Source of the DNA: Silurus meridionalis
Lineage: Eukaryota; Chordata; Actinopteri; Siluriformes; Siluridae
Length of the DNA stretch: 64,000 nt
Assembly (NCBI RefSeq): GCF_014805685.1
Contig: NC_060896.1
Location: 15,531,889 to 15,595,888, forward strand
Direction of reading: 5' to 3'
Below, piece by piece: positions 9,082-20,289 of this stretch. The notes under the pieces were generated by a model. The model had not been told where the DNA came from. It did no database searches and worked only from the letters and a program-made list of their open reading frames with translations. Position numbers and translations under genes: made by a program. Every line of letters starts with the position of its first letter. Position 1 is the first letter of the stretch.

Positions 9082-12000
9082 GTGTCTGTCCCCCGAGCGA
9101 AACCAAAATATAGGAATTCTCAGAAAGTCTGTTTTAGTAACCTGATTAACATTAAATTAAATAGGACTGAATGCACAGCCAGCACCTCTGATCTAAAGAT
9201 AGGATTGCTGAATATTAGATCTCTCACGTCAAAAGCGCTTACTTTAAACAAAATTATTACCGACCAGGAGTTTAATATAATGTGTTTGACAGAAACGTGG
9301 ATTAAACCGAATGAATATGTAGCATTAAATGAAGCAAGTCCTCCTGGGTATAGTTACATACACCAACCCCGTCTAAATGGCAGAGGAGGTGGAGACGCAG
9401 CTATTTATTATAATAATCTAAACGTCACACAAAAGACTAAACACAAATGTAAAACATTTGAAGTTTTTTACACCAGCATAAAATATTCAGTGTCCAAAAG
9501 CAGGTCCAGTCAGTCAATTCCACTAATTATTATTTATAGACCCCCAGGGCCCTACTCTGATTTTCTCATAGAATTTGCAGATTTCATCACAAATTTAGCT
9601 ACTTCTTTAGACAAAGCATTAATTATTGGTGACATTAATATTCATTTTGATAATCAGAAAGACTCCTTAAGAGCAGCAGTTGTGTCCATTCTAGATTTAG
9701 TTGGAATTAATCAGAATGTTATAGGACCCACTCATAGTGGTGGACACACTCTCGATTTGTTGTTAACATTTGGTTTAAAAATAAAAAAAACATTCATAAT
9801 TCCACAGTCTGAGGCTATTTCAGACCATTATCTCATCTCTTTTAAAATCTGCCTCAGTCATTGCATTTCTACCTCACCACGTTTCCGTGTTAAGCGTACT
9901 TTCACGTCAGCTACAGCAGCGCGTTTTATCAATAATCTTCCAGAAATTACGATATTAGATAGATCACCGTTTGAGCCCGCAGAGCTCGACTGGGCCACTG
10001 AATACCTAGAATCAATGTTACATTATACTCTAGATGATGTAGCTCCCCTTGAGACCAAAATGATCAGGGAGAAAAAATTAGCACTGTGGTATAATGATCA
10101 TACACGCACCTTAAAACAGACCACTCGGAAATTAGAACGTAAATGGCGTCAAACAAAACTGACAGTATTTCAAATAGCATGGAAGGAGAGCCTCTTATCT
10201 CTTAGTGCTGCTAGATCAGCATATTTATCCACCCTCATAGAAAATAACAAGCATAATCCTAGATTTTTATTCAGCACGGTAGCAAAATTAACAGGGAATA
10301 AAAGCACTGCACTAACATGCACACAATCATTAGGTAGTAATGATTTCATGAACTTTTTTAAAATAATAAAATTAAAAACATCAGGCAAGAAATCCAGACA
10401 ATTAATATAAATCCAAATTATTTTACAAGTAACCCTGTAGACAGCAGTGTAATTATAGCAGAAAATCAATTACAAAGCTTCACTCCTTTTCATGAGAATG
10501 ACTTAATTTCATTAATTTCCTCATCAAAATCATCAACCTGCATTCTCCATCCCTTGCCTACAAGTTTCTTTAAACAGATAACTCCAAAGGTAATTGAACC
10601 TGTTTAAAAAATAATAAACTTTTCCATTAGCACTGGTTATGTACCAAAATCCTTCAAACTGGCAGTTATCCACCCCCTAATTAAGAAACCTGACCTTAAC
10701 CCATGTCAGCTGTCCAACTACAGACCAATATTAAATCTCCCCTTTAAATCCAACATTTTAGAAAAGGTTGTAGCACAGCAGTTATGCTCACACCTATCAG
10801 TCAGGATTTCGGCCTCATCATACACAGAGACTGCGCTATTTAAGGTGGTAAATGACCTGTTATTGGCCTCTGATCAGGGTTTTGTCTCCTTACTTGTTTT
10901 GCTCAACCTTAGTGCAGCTTTTGACACCATTGATCACACTATACTACTTGCTAGACTTGAGAACGTTGTTGGAATAAAGGGAACAGCTCTCTCTTGGCTC
11001 AGGTCTTATTTGACTGATCGCTATCAGTTTGTTGATGTAAATGGTGTGTTCTCCACACTCTCTGAGGTAAAGTTTGGTGTTCCTCAAGGATCTTTCTTAG
11101 GCCCTCTGCTTTTCTCTTTATATATGCTGCCTCTTGGTGAAATTATTCATAAACATGGGATTCGCTTCCATTGCTATGCTGATGACACACAGCTGTATAT
11201 TTCAGCAAAGCCAGATGAGAAAGATCAGCTTAACAATGTTGAGAAGTGTGTAAAGGACATTATTCAGTGGATGCTTGATAAATTTCTTCTGCTCAACTCA
11301 GATAAGACGGAAGTAATTTTACTAGGACCAGCTAGAAGCAGCTAGAAGCATTTACGTAGCACCTCTGGACGGTGTTTCTGTTTCAGCATGTTTGGCTGTC
11401 AAAGACCTTGGTGTTATTATTGACCCGAGTCTTTCCTTTGAGGCTCACATGAATAATATTACCAGGATCGCCTTCTTTCACCTTAGAAATATTGCGTCGT
11501 TACAGGATGCAGAAAGTTCACTAGTTCATGCTTTTGTTACTTCTAGATTAGATTACTGTAACGGTTTACTTTCTGGGTGTGCAAATAAGTGCATAAATAA
11601 GCTTCAGTTAGTTCAGAATGCAGCAGCAAGAGTCCTCACTAGATCTAGGAAATATGACCACATCACCCCTGTTTTAATCAGTCTACACTGGCTCCCAATT
11701 AAATCTTGCATTGATTATAAAATACTACTACTGACGTTTAAAGCACTTAACGGTCTTGCACCGCAGTATCTGAGTGAACTTCTGTACCAGTATGATCCTC
11801 TACGCCTACTTAGATCAAAAGGTGCTGGCTATCTGTTGGTTCCTCAAATAATGAAGACTACAGCAGGGGACAGATCTTTCTCTTATAAAGCCCTACAGTT
11901 ATGGAACAGCCTTCCAATCAGTGTTCAGGACTCAGACACATTCTCAGTGTTCAAGTTGAGGTTGAAAACATATTTATTCAGTCAAGTCTTTGATCAGTAG
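9082..12000 (+). pseudogene. LINE ORF2: AP endonuclease and reverse transcriptase, frameshifted
   Basis: The first 442 codons are open (9082-10410) and hold the endonuclease: L-L-N-I-R-S-L (Asn44), L-T-E-T-W-I (Glu71), I-Y-R-P-P, I-I-G-D-I-N-I-H (Asp184, Asn186), G-H-T-L-D-L and S-D-H (247-249). Two extra bases near 10360 shift the frame compared with the copy at 54262. An in-frame stop lies at about 10606, and bases are missing near 10800. The RT core is open again at 10845-11345, with [12 protein letters not shown] (motif A), G-V-P-Q-G-S (B) and Y-A-D-D-T-Q-L-Y (C). A small duplication of GCAGCTAGAA near 11332-11351 shifts it once more. The C-terminal domain ([15 protein letters not shown]) runs to the stop at 11998. 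All catalytic motifs survive, but the frame is broken at least three times. Confidence 0.9.
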
Positions 12001-12171
12001 ATTTTTTTTTTCTTAGGTAAAGGCTCAGATCTGGAGGGAACATAAATATAGAGTGTTTGGTGAACTGGGATATTTGTATGCTGTCGTCCCCTCACATTCA
12101 CATGTTCACTCAGGTTTGTTGACAGTGGTGTGGTGGGTCGGCTCTTATCCCAGAGAGCCCTCATGTCTGTA

Positions 12172-12524
12172 CAGTGGAACCTCGGAGCTCGCGAGGGTAA
12201 GGGACCAAGACCGGTCGCGAGTTCCGAATTTTCGCGACCTTTTGATATGCCCCTTCCAACCCAGTAAAAACCCAAAGAACACTATACGAAATCGATTTAA
12301 ATGAGTAAATAACACTATTTCACTCCATACATAATAAAAATAGTTTTAAAGCATTTTTTAGACAATTTTAATTAGATAAACCTTGATTAGAAATGTTAAA
12401 ACTAGCGTTTTGAGCAGCTCGCGGTTGCTCACGAGCCGATTTGAATGAGAGTCGCCGGTCGGAATGAAAGTCGCGAGCATGCGAGGTCGCGAGCGCTGAG
12501 GCCGCGAGCTCCGAGGTTCCACTG
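12172..12524. mobile_element. 353 bp MITE with TA duplication
   Basis: Perfect terminal inverted repeats open CAGTGGAACCTCGGAGCTCG and close with the reverse complement (CGAGCTCCGAGGTTCCACTG). TA sits on both sides (12170-12171 and 12525-12526). The related LINE copy near 56075 has the same 3' UTR without the insert, so insertion followed LINE spread. The inner arms are also self-complementary (GCGAG and CTCGC blocks). There is no coding capacity. The TA target and CAGTG ends fit a Tc1/mariner-type non-autonomous element. Confidence 0.92.
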
Positions 12525-12656
12525 TATTACCTTCTGGTTCTCCCTTTTAGTTATGCTGCCATAGCAAATCTTACCGGAGTCCAAACTGCACAGTGACATT
12601 AACTTTCATACAACAATAAGGACACTTAATAATCCATATCCTTCTCTACCTGTCAG

Positions 12657-12718
<62 letters not shown>
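12657..12718. repeat. (TC)n microsatellite in LINE 3' UTR
   Basis: About 58 bases of uninterrupted TC. The same position in the family's other copies (22432-22455, 56213-56246, and as AG at 58141-58174 and 58664-58693) also carries the tract, so it belongs to the LINE. Confidence 0.95.
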
Positions 12719-12720
<2 letters not shown>

Positions 12721-13009
12721 AGTTTGCTTCTGATCACCATCACTGTACCCCGCAACATTGTATATCTGCTTCAAATGGATATTCGGTGCAACCCAGATGA
12801 GAATGGGTTCCCTCTTGAGTCTGGTTTCTCTCAAGGTTTCTTCCTTATGCCATCTCGGGGAGTTTTTCCTTGTCACAGTTGCTCATCAGGAACAAACTTA
12901 CTTACAAAGAACATATTTACTTTTAATCACCACATTATCTGTGTAAAGCTGCTTTGAGACAATGTTCATTGTTAAAAGCGCTATACAAATAAAAATGAAA
13001 TGAATTGAA

Positions 13010-13962
13010 TTGGAAGGTAAGAGGATGCCTGAGGAATGGAGAAGGAGTTTGCTTGTACCGGTTTTTAAGAATAAGGGAGATGTGCAGACCTGCAGTAACT
13101 ACAGGGGAATAAAGTTGGTCAGTCACACCATAAAGTTATGGGATAGAGTAGTGGAAGCCAGGGTGAGGGAAGAGGATTTCCATCTGTGATCAACGGTATG
13201 GTTTTATGCTAAGGAAGAGCACTACTAATATTTGGTGAGAGTAGGGAGCAGGTTGAGAAGAGCTTTTGAGAGGTGGAGGTATGCACTGGGGAGAAGGGGA
13301 ATAAAAGTCAGTAAGACTAAGACAAAGTACATGTTTGTGAATGAGAGGGCAGTGGAGTGGTGCAGTTGCAGGGAGAAGTGGTAAAGGTGGATGAGTTCAG
13401 ATACCTGGGGTCAACAGTGTAAAGTAATGAAAAGTGTGTTAGAGAAGTGAAGAAAAAGAGTGCAGACAGGGTGGAGTGGGTGGAGAAGAGTGGCAGGAGT
13501 GATTGGTGATAGAAGGGTATCTGCAAGAGTAAAATGAAAGGTTTAAAGGACTGTGGTGAGACCTGCTATGTTGAAAGATTTTTAGAGACAGGAGGTGGAG
13601 CTGGAGGTAGCTAAGCTGAAGATGTTGAGATTTTCATTGGGGGTGACAAGGATGGACAGGATTAGAAATAAGTTTATTAGAGGGACAGCACATGTAGGAC
13701 GTTTTGGAGACAAGGTGAGGGAGGTGAGATTGAGTTGGTTTGGACATGTGCAAAGGAGGGACATGGGGTATATCGGTAGGAGAATGCTGAGGATGGAGAC
13801 ACCAGAAAGTAGGAAAAGAGGAAATCCAAAAGGAAGGTTTATGGATGTGGTGAGGAAAGACATGCAGGTAGTTGGTTTGAAAGAGGCAGATGTAGAGGAC
13901 AGGGTGGTATGGAGACAGATGATCCGCTGAAGTGCGCTAATGGGAGAAGCCGAAAGAAGAAG
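13010..13962 (+). mobile_element. RTE-clade LINE, 3' half
   Basis: The RTE element resumes at the exact base where it broke at 7862. It carries P-V-F-K-N-K-G-D and S-N-Y-R-G-I-K-L-V-S-H-T, then loses the catalytic RT region by a deletion near 13230. The C-terminal domain is open at 13595-13930: L-S-W-F-G-H-V-Q-R-R, then R-K-R-G-N-P-K-G-R-F-M-D and V-W-R-Q-M-I-R. The 3' end is GATGATCCGCTG...GGGAGAAGCCGAAAGAAG, shared with the SINE at 28573-28797. It is flanked by an (ATT)n tract. Confidence 0.9.
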
Positions 13963-13966
13963 GAGA

Positions 13967-14035
13967 ATTATTATTATTATTATTTTATTATTATTAATAT
14001 TGTTATTGTTATTATTAGAAAAACGGTTAGCAATA
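13967..14035. repeat. (ATT)n microsatellite
   Basis: Tandem ATT with a few interruptions lies directly after the RTE LINE 3' end and was probably seeded by its tail. Confidence 0.9.
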
Positions 14036-14492
14036 ATTTATAATCCAAATTATAATTATTACACTTATATACCTATATTACTGTCAGGGATCCACCTGCC
14101 ACGCCCCCCTCAGTAGCTGTCATGCTGCCTTGCTCTGCCTCTCCAGGCATTAACGAGAGACAAGTGTCTTTCGTTACCTATGCAGCATATAAGCCTCCGT
14201 TCCGACTTCTCTAGTGTCGGACCTACAATATAGCTACGGACACCGAACTTGCTCGAGGATGCCAGAATTCCCCGCTGGTTGGTGGTTTAATTTCCGTTCT
14301 GTGGATTACTTTTAGTTCCATGGATTACTTTCCTTCCTCAGATTATACTCTCCGTTCAGTTTGTAACTCTTCATGACTTGTGTGTGTTTGTGATTTAAAT
14401 AATGCATGATTGAGTTACTTCCGCTTTCGGCTCGTTGTCTGTGTCCTAACAGAAGGTCCGTCCGAAACCAAAAACAGATTGTCCCTACCACA

Positions 14493-14780
14493 ATGGATCG
14501 GCAGCCGAACCCAGATTTGGATTTCCCCCAAAAGCTCTGTGCCGCTCCTAGCGGGTTCAGACTCACCAGAGCCGGATCATGGAAGCGCGGCTGCACCGCG
14601 CCACACCCCTCTGAGAGCACTAGGGGATTCCCGGCTCATTTTTACGCCAATGCGGCCGAGTGGAGTGGCTTCCTGGGGAGCGCCTGCGGCTATATCGGGA
14701 CACAGTCATCCCAATTCCCCACCGAGCGAGCCAAAATCGCCTTTTTTATTTCCCTCTTGTCTGGGGATGCTCTCTCTTAA
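14493..14780 (+). pseudogene. Gypsy-type gag fragment
   Basis: An ATG at 14493 lies shortly after the 5' LTR. The frame that ends at 14780 contains F-Y-A-N-A-A-E-W-S-G-F-L, then S-Q-F-P-T-E-R-A-K-I-A-F-F-I-S-L-L-S-G-D-A-L. This matches the retrotransposon-gag domain of Ty3/gypsy elements. It stops right after 'D-A-L-S', where the family continues with 'W-A'. The gag piece at 41641-42053 has the same block (Q-F-P-T-N-C-S-K-V-A-F-L-I-S). Confidence 0.75.
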
Positions 14781-14898
14781 GCCAGTACGCTGTGGAGCAT
14801 CAAAGAAGGCAATTTTGGCTAACAGGCTGTTTTCTTCGGGCTATTCTTGGGGATATTCTGTATGACATTGGTGGACCTGCTTCAGTGTTCCGCTGAAG

Positions 14899-15078
14899 GT
14901 GCCGCTCAGCTTCAGAGTTCCTCAGACTGCGCCGCTCTGTTCCAGAGTTCCTCAGAGTGCGTTGTTCCGTTCCAGAGATCCACCAAGCATGCCGCTCTGT
15001 TTCGGGGTTCCCGTGGGCGTGCCACTCCGTTTCTTAGTTCTGAAGAGCGTGCGGCTCCATTCCAGAGTTCCCACAAGC
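14899..15078 (+). repeat. Six tandem 30 bp units in LTR element interior
   Basis: Six diverged 30 bp units of the form GYGCCGCTCTGTTCCAGAGT plus 10 more bases run without gaps. In one frame each unit encodes a decapeptide of the type A-A-L-F-Q-S-S-S-E-C, open from 14847 to 15092. The period being a multiple of three and the open frame suggest the array was once translated. Weaker related units may continue to about 15260. Confidence 0.85.
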
Positions 15079-15768
15079 ACGCGGCTCTCTAGACGATGTC
15101 ATCTGAGCAGAGGATGTCGCGCTGCCTCCGATCTCCGCCCTGGGGGACGTCCAGTCTGTAAGCTCCGCCGAGGACATCGTTTAGCCTCCAGTCTTCATTA
15201 AGGACGACGCTCTGTTCCAGTTCCTCACAGAGGGCATCACTCTACTCCAGGCCTCCGCAGCTGAGTTGCTCCACCTTGGGTCCTTCTAGACCTTCCCCGG
15301 TTTCTTGGCAGTGCGTTCCAGGCCTCATCCTTCAACCCTGGACGGTTGGCGGGGTCTTCCTCGGAGTGCCCTGGCCCACCTGGTGTGGGTGGTTTTGGGG
15401 CGTCAGGTGCCGCCTCTGGGGGGGTAATGTCAGGGATCCACCTGCCACGCCCCCCTCGGTAGCTGTCACGCTGCCTTGCTCTGCCGTTCCCGGTGACAGG
15501 TGTCTCTCGTTACCAATGCAGCATATAAGCCTCCGTTCCGACTTCTCTAGTGTTGGACCTACTATATGGCTACGGACACCAACCTTGCTCGAGGCTGCCA
15601 GCATTCCCCGCTGGTTCTGTGGTTTGCTTTCCGTTCTGTGGATTACTTTCAGTTCCGTGGATTACTTTTGGTTTGTAACTCTTCATGACTTGTGTGTGTT
15701 TGTGATTTAAATAAAGCATGATTGAGTTACTTCCGCTTTCGCCTCGTGGTCCGTGTCCTAACAATTAC

Positions 15769-18700
15769 ATACATATATGATGAATATTTTACTCTGTGAG
15801 ACTAATAAAAAAGACTTGATACATAGGCTAGTCTCTATCTTTGTTGAATCTTCTGCATATCATGTAACTTTCTATTGATGAACACCAGAAACATTGCTAA
15901 AATGCTTTTTAAAGTTTATTCATTTGCTTTATCCAAATTTCATAAACCATTGGCTCATATATACAAATAGTATACGATTTCTTTTACTTTACTATTTGCT
16001 GAAATAGGACTACATCAGGAAGTCTCCTGGGATCAGCCCTAAAGAACTGATTTAATGCACCAAACCAAATATGGCACAGCTTCCAAGCAACAGCATAATT
16101 TTTTTATTCTCCTTTAATGCTTTTATTTAAATACTTGTCCTATTATAGGATCATGTACAATTATGATCCTACAATTGCTAGATTTAGATATTTATATGTG
16201 TTTAAAAAGCATGCATATATTAAAAATATCACCTATACAAACATAATGGGAGGAAAATTGTAAACTTTATATCTATAACTATGAGTGACAATTGAAATTG
16301 CATTCAGGTATTGATGTGCATAAATAAAATTTCATTAAACATATTACATTAAATAATAATTCCATAACAGTCAGACCATGCAGGCTGAAATATAGAAGGT
16401 GAGGTAGTTTATACAGCTTAATGTGTATGTTTGTGTGTGTGACTAAGAGAGATGTCTCATAAGTACTATAGTGCTAGCCCTAGCATGGCCAGCAGTAAAG
16501 TTTCATTAAAATAAAGGTAAGTACACACAGCACATGTTGCTTTCTGTAACAGGTGGTGTGGAGCATTCAGTGATGTCAGCCAGCACTCTTGACTATTTGT
16601 GGAGGTGGCCCCCTGATATTTCATGATTTTCAGGATTTACACCGTCTTTACCCTCCTCTCTCGCTCTATTTTCCTTCCCTGTCCTCCTCCCACCTCACAG
16701 CCTTGACTGACAAACTAATCACTGTGCTAGAATCCCCCTGACTATTTATTCTACTGCAACAGAACACCTCCCAGTCAATGAAACAGCAATATAATGATTG
16801 AGCAAGACAGAAAAGGGGGAGGATTAGGGTGTTGAGCAACTGGAAGACATTTGCTGTTACCACCTTCATTTCTCAGGCCTTCACTTCTCATCCACACAGC
16901 TTCTGGTAGGTTAGAAACAGATTGGCAGGAATAAAGAGAAAAAAGACAAAGAAAGAGAGAGATGAATGTGTCTCAGGAGGTAGCACACCAAAAGGCAGGT
17001 TATTAAAAGCCACAAAGCAGATTCCCTGCTGGGCATGGAGAAATAACCCCAGCATGGGGAAGCCACATCTGAAAAGAAGAGCGTCCAGTTACTAAATTGT
17101 TCTAAATGTGTAAATGTTTTATTTTACAGGGTTTTTGTAGTTTAGCAATGTTTTGGAAATAAGGCAGGCGAGACCCCTAGCCAAGATGGCAGCAAAAAGG
17201 TCATTGTGATGCCAAGTGATTACATCAAACATAAATTAGGCATCTAGACACTACACATCTTGTAGAAAAAATTACAATTATAAAAATGTTGAAAATAACA
17301 CTTAACATACCACTACTAGAGCTCCACATAACTAAATATCGATCTGTGGAGGAAGCAAAAAAAAAGCAATGGGCACTATTATTGTCCAGTCCCATCACCT
17401 AAGTCAATGATTCAATTTCCATACTTTTTGCAAACGTAATTGCAAAAAATCAATTATCTATATCTCAGGGACCAACAGAACCCAATTCACAGACTACAAT
17501 GGCATGGTAAGTAAAGAGAGTGGCAAGGATGCAAGAATGTTCCAGTCACTAATGCCATAGGGAGTCAGTCACAACCCTGTTGAATACTGACCATCATTAT
17601 CCTATCTTTAATATTGAACTGCCTCCAAAAAAAACACAGGTAAATTAGAGTAACATTTGAAAACACTACTTCTTAGAAATTGTCCTAATGACATAAAAAA
17701 CAGCAGAATGTGTAGATGCATTTGATTAAGGGATCTAAATGGTGTACTCTTCACTGCTCGATTCCAGAACAATAGTTTTAATGTGAGCTCTATTAAACAT
17801 GTTATTGAAAAGTTATAGTGTGCAATTTTTCTTGTAGATTGAGGGGGCAGTTTAAACAATGTCCATAGGAGATTAAAATTCCAATGTTTTAGTCCCTAAT
17901 AAAAGTGTTGTTTATACTGACATAAATAGCCATTACAGTGATTGAAATGACCCAATTGAAAATTGGCACTTTTGTCTTGAAAAGAGAATGCTGAGCAAAT
18001 ATTAATAATTATTGATAAATGATACATGATACATAGAAATGTAGAACTCTGTGGAAAATAAAAACAGATTGAAGCTATTTAACCAGTGACATATTTTGAT
18101 TCTTGCCATTTTTGATACAGCTGCTATGTCAGGAAATTTAGAATAATTGCCTTTTTGATTAGAACCAGATAGAATAGATATTAGAATCAACATACAGTAG
18201 AACTAGATAGCATAGCAATTAGATAGCATATTGATCATATACAAGAATGGCTTAACTGTACCAACAGAGGTCACCATGTTTAAACAGAACCACATACAAA
18301 TGCATACAGTGTCTCCACCAGCAAAGTCCAGTCCACCAGTAATGGCGGGTCATCACATGATTATATGCTTTTGAATGCTGTATCAAATAGGGCACTGCAT
18401 TTGTTGTAAGACAATAATACTGTCATCTCTTTTTAAATTGTGGATTGAGAACCTGGGGTGAAGTATAAATGTATAAATCTCTTTTCATATGCGTTTGAAT
18501 GCTGTATCAAATAGGGCATTGCATGTGTTAGTAAGTCAAATGCAAACATATTTTATTTTTATTTTATTTAAGTTTAGCCCAGGTTCTGCATAAACAGTTT
18601 AAAAGAGAGATTGCAGTATTATTGACAAAATGACAGAATTGACACAGATATCAGGCTGTCATAAATTCTTATATTTTTCTGAAGCATGGCTGTTTTTTAC

Positions 18701-19540
18701 AAACTGCTGATTATTACATTTATATTACAGTAGTTAAGAATTCTAATTAAAAAAAACGTAATTTATTCAGCTTGACAGTGGAGAATATTGGGATTGGAAA
18801 AAAAATCTAGCACATTTTTACATAAAAATAGATCAGTCATATTACAGTAATTTTATATTATTATTATATTTATTATATTATTAAGAGACAGCTTTACAAT
18901 ACTATTTCCACAGTTAAATAATTTTTTTTAAATGTTTGATGAAATTCATTCATTTAAGACATTGTTTAAAGACAGAAATTGTTAGAATGTCTATAAGTTC
19001 CACAACAGCATGCTTAATGAGTATGACTCTTGACACAGCATACATGAGCTGGAAAGCCACATTTCTTTCAGGTCAGTGGACAAATTAGGCTGCTTCACTT
19101 GTTTGTAGTCCTTACTGTAATGCTCCAGCATGCCAAAAGTATTATGTGTAGACTACACATTCACATTGGATTTGCTTAGAGAAAGGTGAATAGTTTGCCA
19201 GGCAAAGTGACTTGGAAAGTGTCATCAGACTGTATCATATCATGCCATTATTACAAAAATAAACTTTGTAATTAAATTTTTTTTTTCTACATTGCTATCT
19301 ATGCTTATACACTGTTAGTTTTTTCTTTCACCTTCGCAGTTCCACTGACATATAGCCACAACATTTATTATTTCAGACGTCTATAATTGGAGTATTTATA
19401 TAATCTAATCTATGATAGATTGTGTCATATTTCTATAATTTACATACTGTAATCTGCAGAAACATTTAAATTTGACATTTAATTCATTATTGAATGGCTG
19501 TGGCGTAGCTTTCCTTTTGTTAATTTGTTTGGCGTGAATA
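15769..19540. other. AT-rich non-repeat DNA, no gene found
   Basis: No transposon family or convincing exon is visible over 3.7 kb. A more GC-balanced, non-repetitive island at about 16540-17090 could be conserved non-coding sequence. A diverged 50 bp direct repeat lies at 18363 and 18487. Open frames here (16666-16869, 17608-17859, 18002-18193) look random. Confidence 0.5.
18363..18539. repeat. Direct repeat of about 50 bp, offset 124 bp
   Basis: Both copies (18363-18414 and 18487-18539) share TTTGAATGCTGTATCAAATA followed by GGGCAyTGCATkTGTT. The intervening bases are unrelated. Origin unknown. Confidence 0.85.
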
Positions 19541-19562
19541 CCAGGAGTTAGGGCGCCGGACA

Positions 19563-19985
19563 TGGAAGGTAAGCTTAGGTTTCTAGGAAAGCATAGGTTC
19601 TCTAAGATAGTATTTTACACAGAAGCTCATGATATATGCCTCCAATATTCAGAGGTTAAAAAAAGAGTAAGGCAATGTCTGATTCTGTAAAATGTTCTGG
19701 CCCCATCCCAATGCAGCATGGTGATGTAGCTTACAGCAGGTTACGGTTACTAACTGCTGGATGTCCGAATGGTGTTAAAAAAACAATGTGGGCTTTATTG
19801 ATAATTGGAGCAATTTTGAGGGCAATGCTGGCCTATTAGATGAGGGTGGTATACATCCCACTCGGGAAGGTGCTGCTCTAATTTCTTGTAGTATAAGTCA
19901 TAGTCTCAGTCTCAAAACTTTTAAAATCTGCCGCAAAGTACCACACCACGTTACCAGGTTAAGCATACATTCACGTTAACTACAA
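19563..19985 (+). pseudogene. CR1/L2-like LINE ORF1 fragment fused to ORF2 remnant
   Basis: The bases match the C-terminal half of the esterase ORF1 at 8590-8980: the T-G-A-N-D-I region is degraded to E-A-H-D-I, while G-G-I-H-P-T-R-E-G-A-A-L-I-S-C-S is kept. Directly after the last ORF1 block, a few dozen bases match ORF2 near 9880-9905 (CACCACGTT...TTAAGC), so about 0.9 kb is deleted. The D-G-I-H Asp is Gly here. Confidence 0.85.
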
Positions 19986-19989
19986 GTAT

Positions 19990-20289
19990 GAGTGTCAATG
20001 GTGCAAGGACAGATTATTCTGTTAGGGAGTGTTACTGGGAGGTCGACACAAATGGCCCTGAATAAATGTCTTTACCAGCGGTGCATGAGTAGAGGGCGGA
20101 GCTGGACGGAACGAGAGGTAAGAAACTCCTGCAGCTGATGAGACTAATCAGTGTGCTCTGTCTCAGTCTGGCAACGCCCATAAAGAAGAGAGAGAGACAC
20201 CAACCTCCAGGAGAGGGAGACACACCAAGCAGAGAGACGAGCGGAAGGGTCACCAAAAGGTGATTAAACGCGAGCGGGCGCGTTTAAAG
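19990..20289. other. Unassigned GC-richer block between LINE and Tc1
   Basis: This 300-base block separates the LINE piece from the Tc1 remnant. It includes GGTCGACACAAATGGCCCTG and a GAGA-rich stretch (20175-20240). The composition suggests an LTR or leader piece, but no end motif or partner is visible. Confidence 0.3.

Larger units (their letters stand above)
7863..13009 (+). mobile_element. Near full-length CR1/L2-like LINE inserted in RTE LINE
   Basis: This 5.1 kb element has a 5' region, ORF1 (esterase), ORF2 (endonuclease plus RT) and a 3' UTR ending in CTGCTTTGAGACAATGTTCA, GCGCTATACAAATAAAAATG and a GAATT-type repeat. It splits an RTE LINE: the bases TTGGA occur at both 7858-7862 and 13010-13014 and fit a short target duplication. 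The uninterrupted RTE copy at 3988-4000 shows that no RTE sequence was lost. A 353 bp MITE lies in the 3' UTR. Other copies of the family are at 19563-22880, 54262-56757 and 57645-58950. The clade (CR1 or L2 type within the jockey superfamily) is inferred from the ORF1 esterase and the RT sequence. Confidence 0.9.
14082..15763 (+). mobile_element. Non-autonomous Ty3/gypsy-like LTR element with intact 5 bp duplication
   Basis: A 370 bp 5' LTR (14082-14451) and a 336 bp 3' LTR (15428-15763) both begin TGTCAGGGATCCACCTGCCA and end GTCCTAACA. The host bases ATTAC occur on both sides (14077-14081 and 15764-15768). A purine run (GGGGGGGTAA) lies just before the 3' LTR. The 976 bp interior has a gag fragment and a 30 bp repeat array but no protease, RT or integrase, so it could only have moved using a relative's enzymes. 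The LTRs differ by a roughly 34-base length change and many substitutions, so the insertion is old. Confidence 0.93.

Noticed and set aside
12646..12876. Frame rich in Arg-Glu repeats (also 58503-58721)
   Set aside because: Translation of the (TC)n or (AG)n tract in the LINE 3' UTR.
14899..15078. CRISPR-like array
   Set aside because: Units are adjacent and diverged without spacers, in a vertebrate LTR element; it is a tandem repeat.
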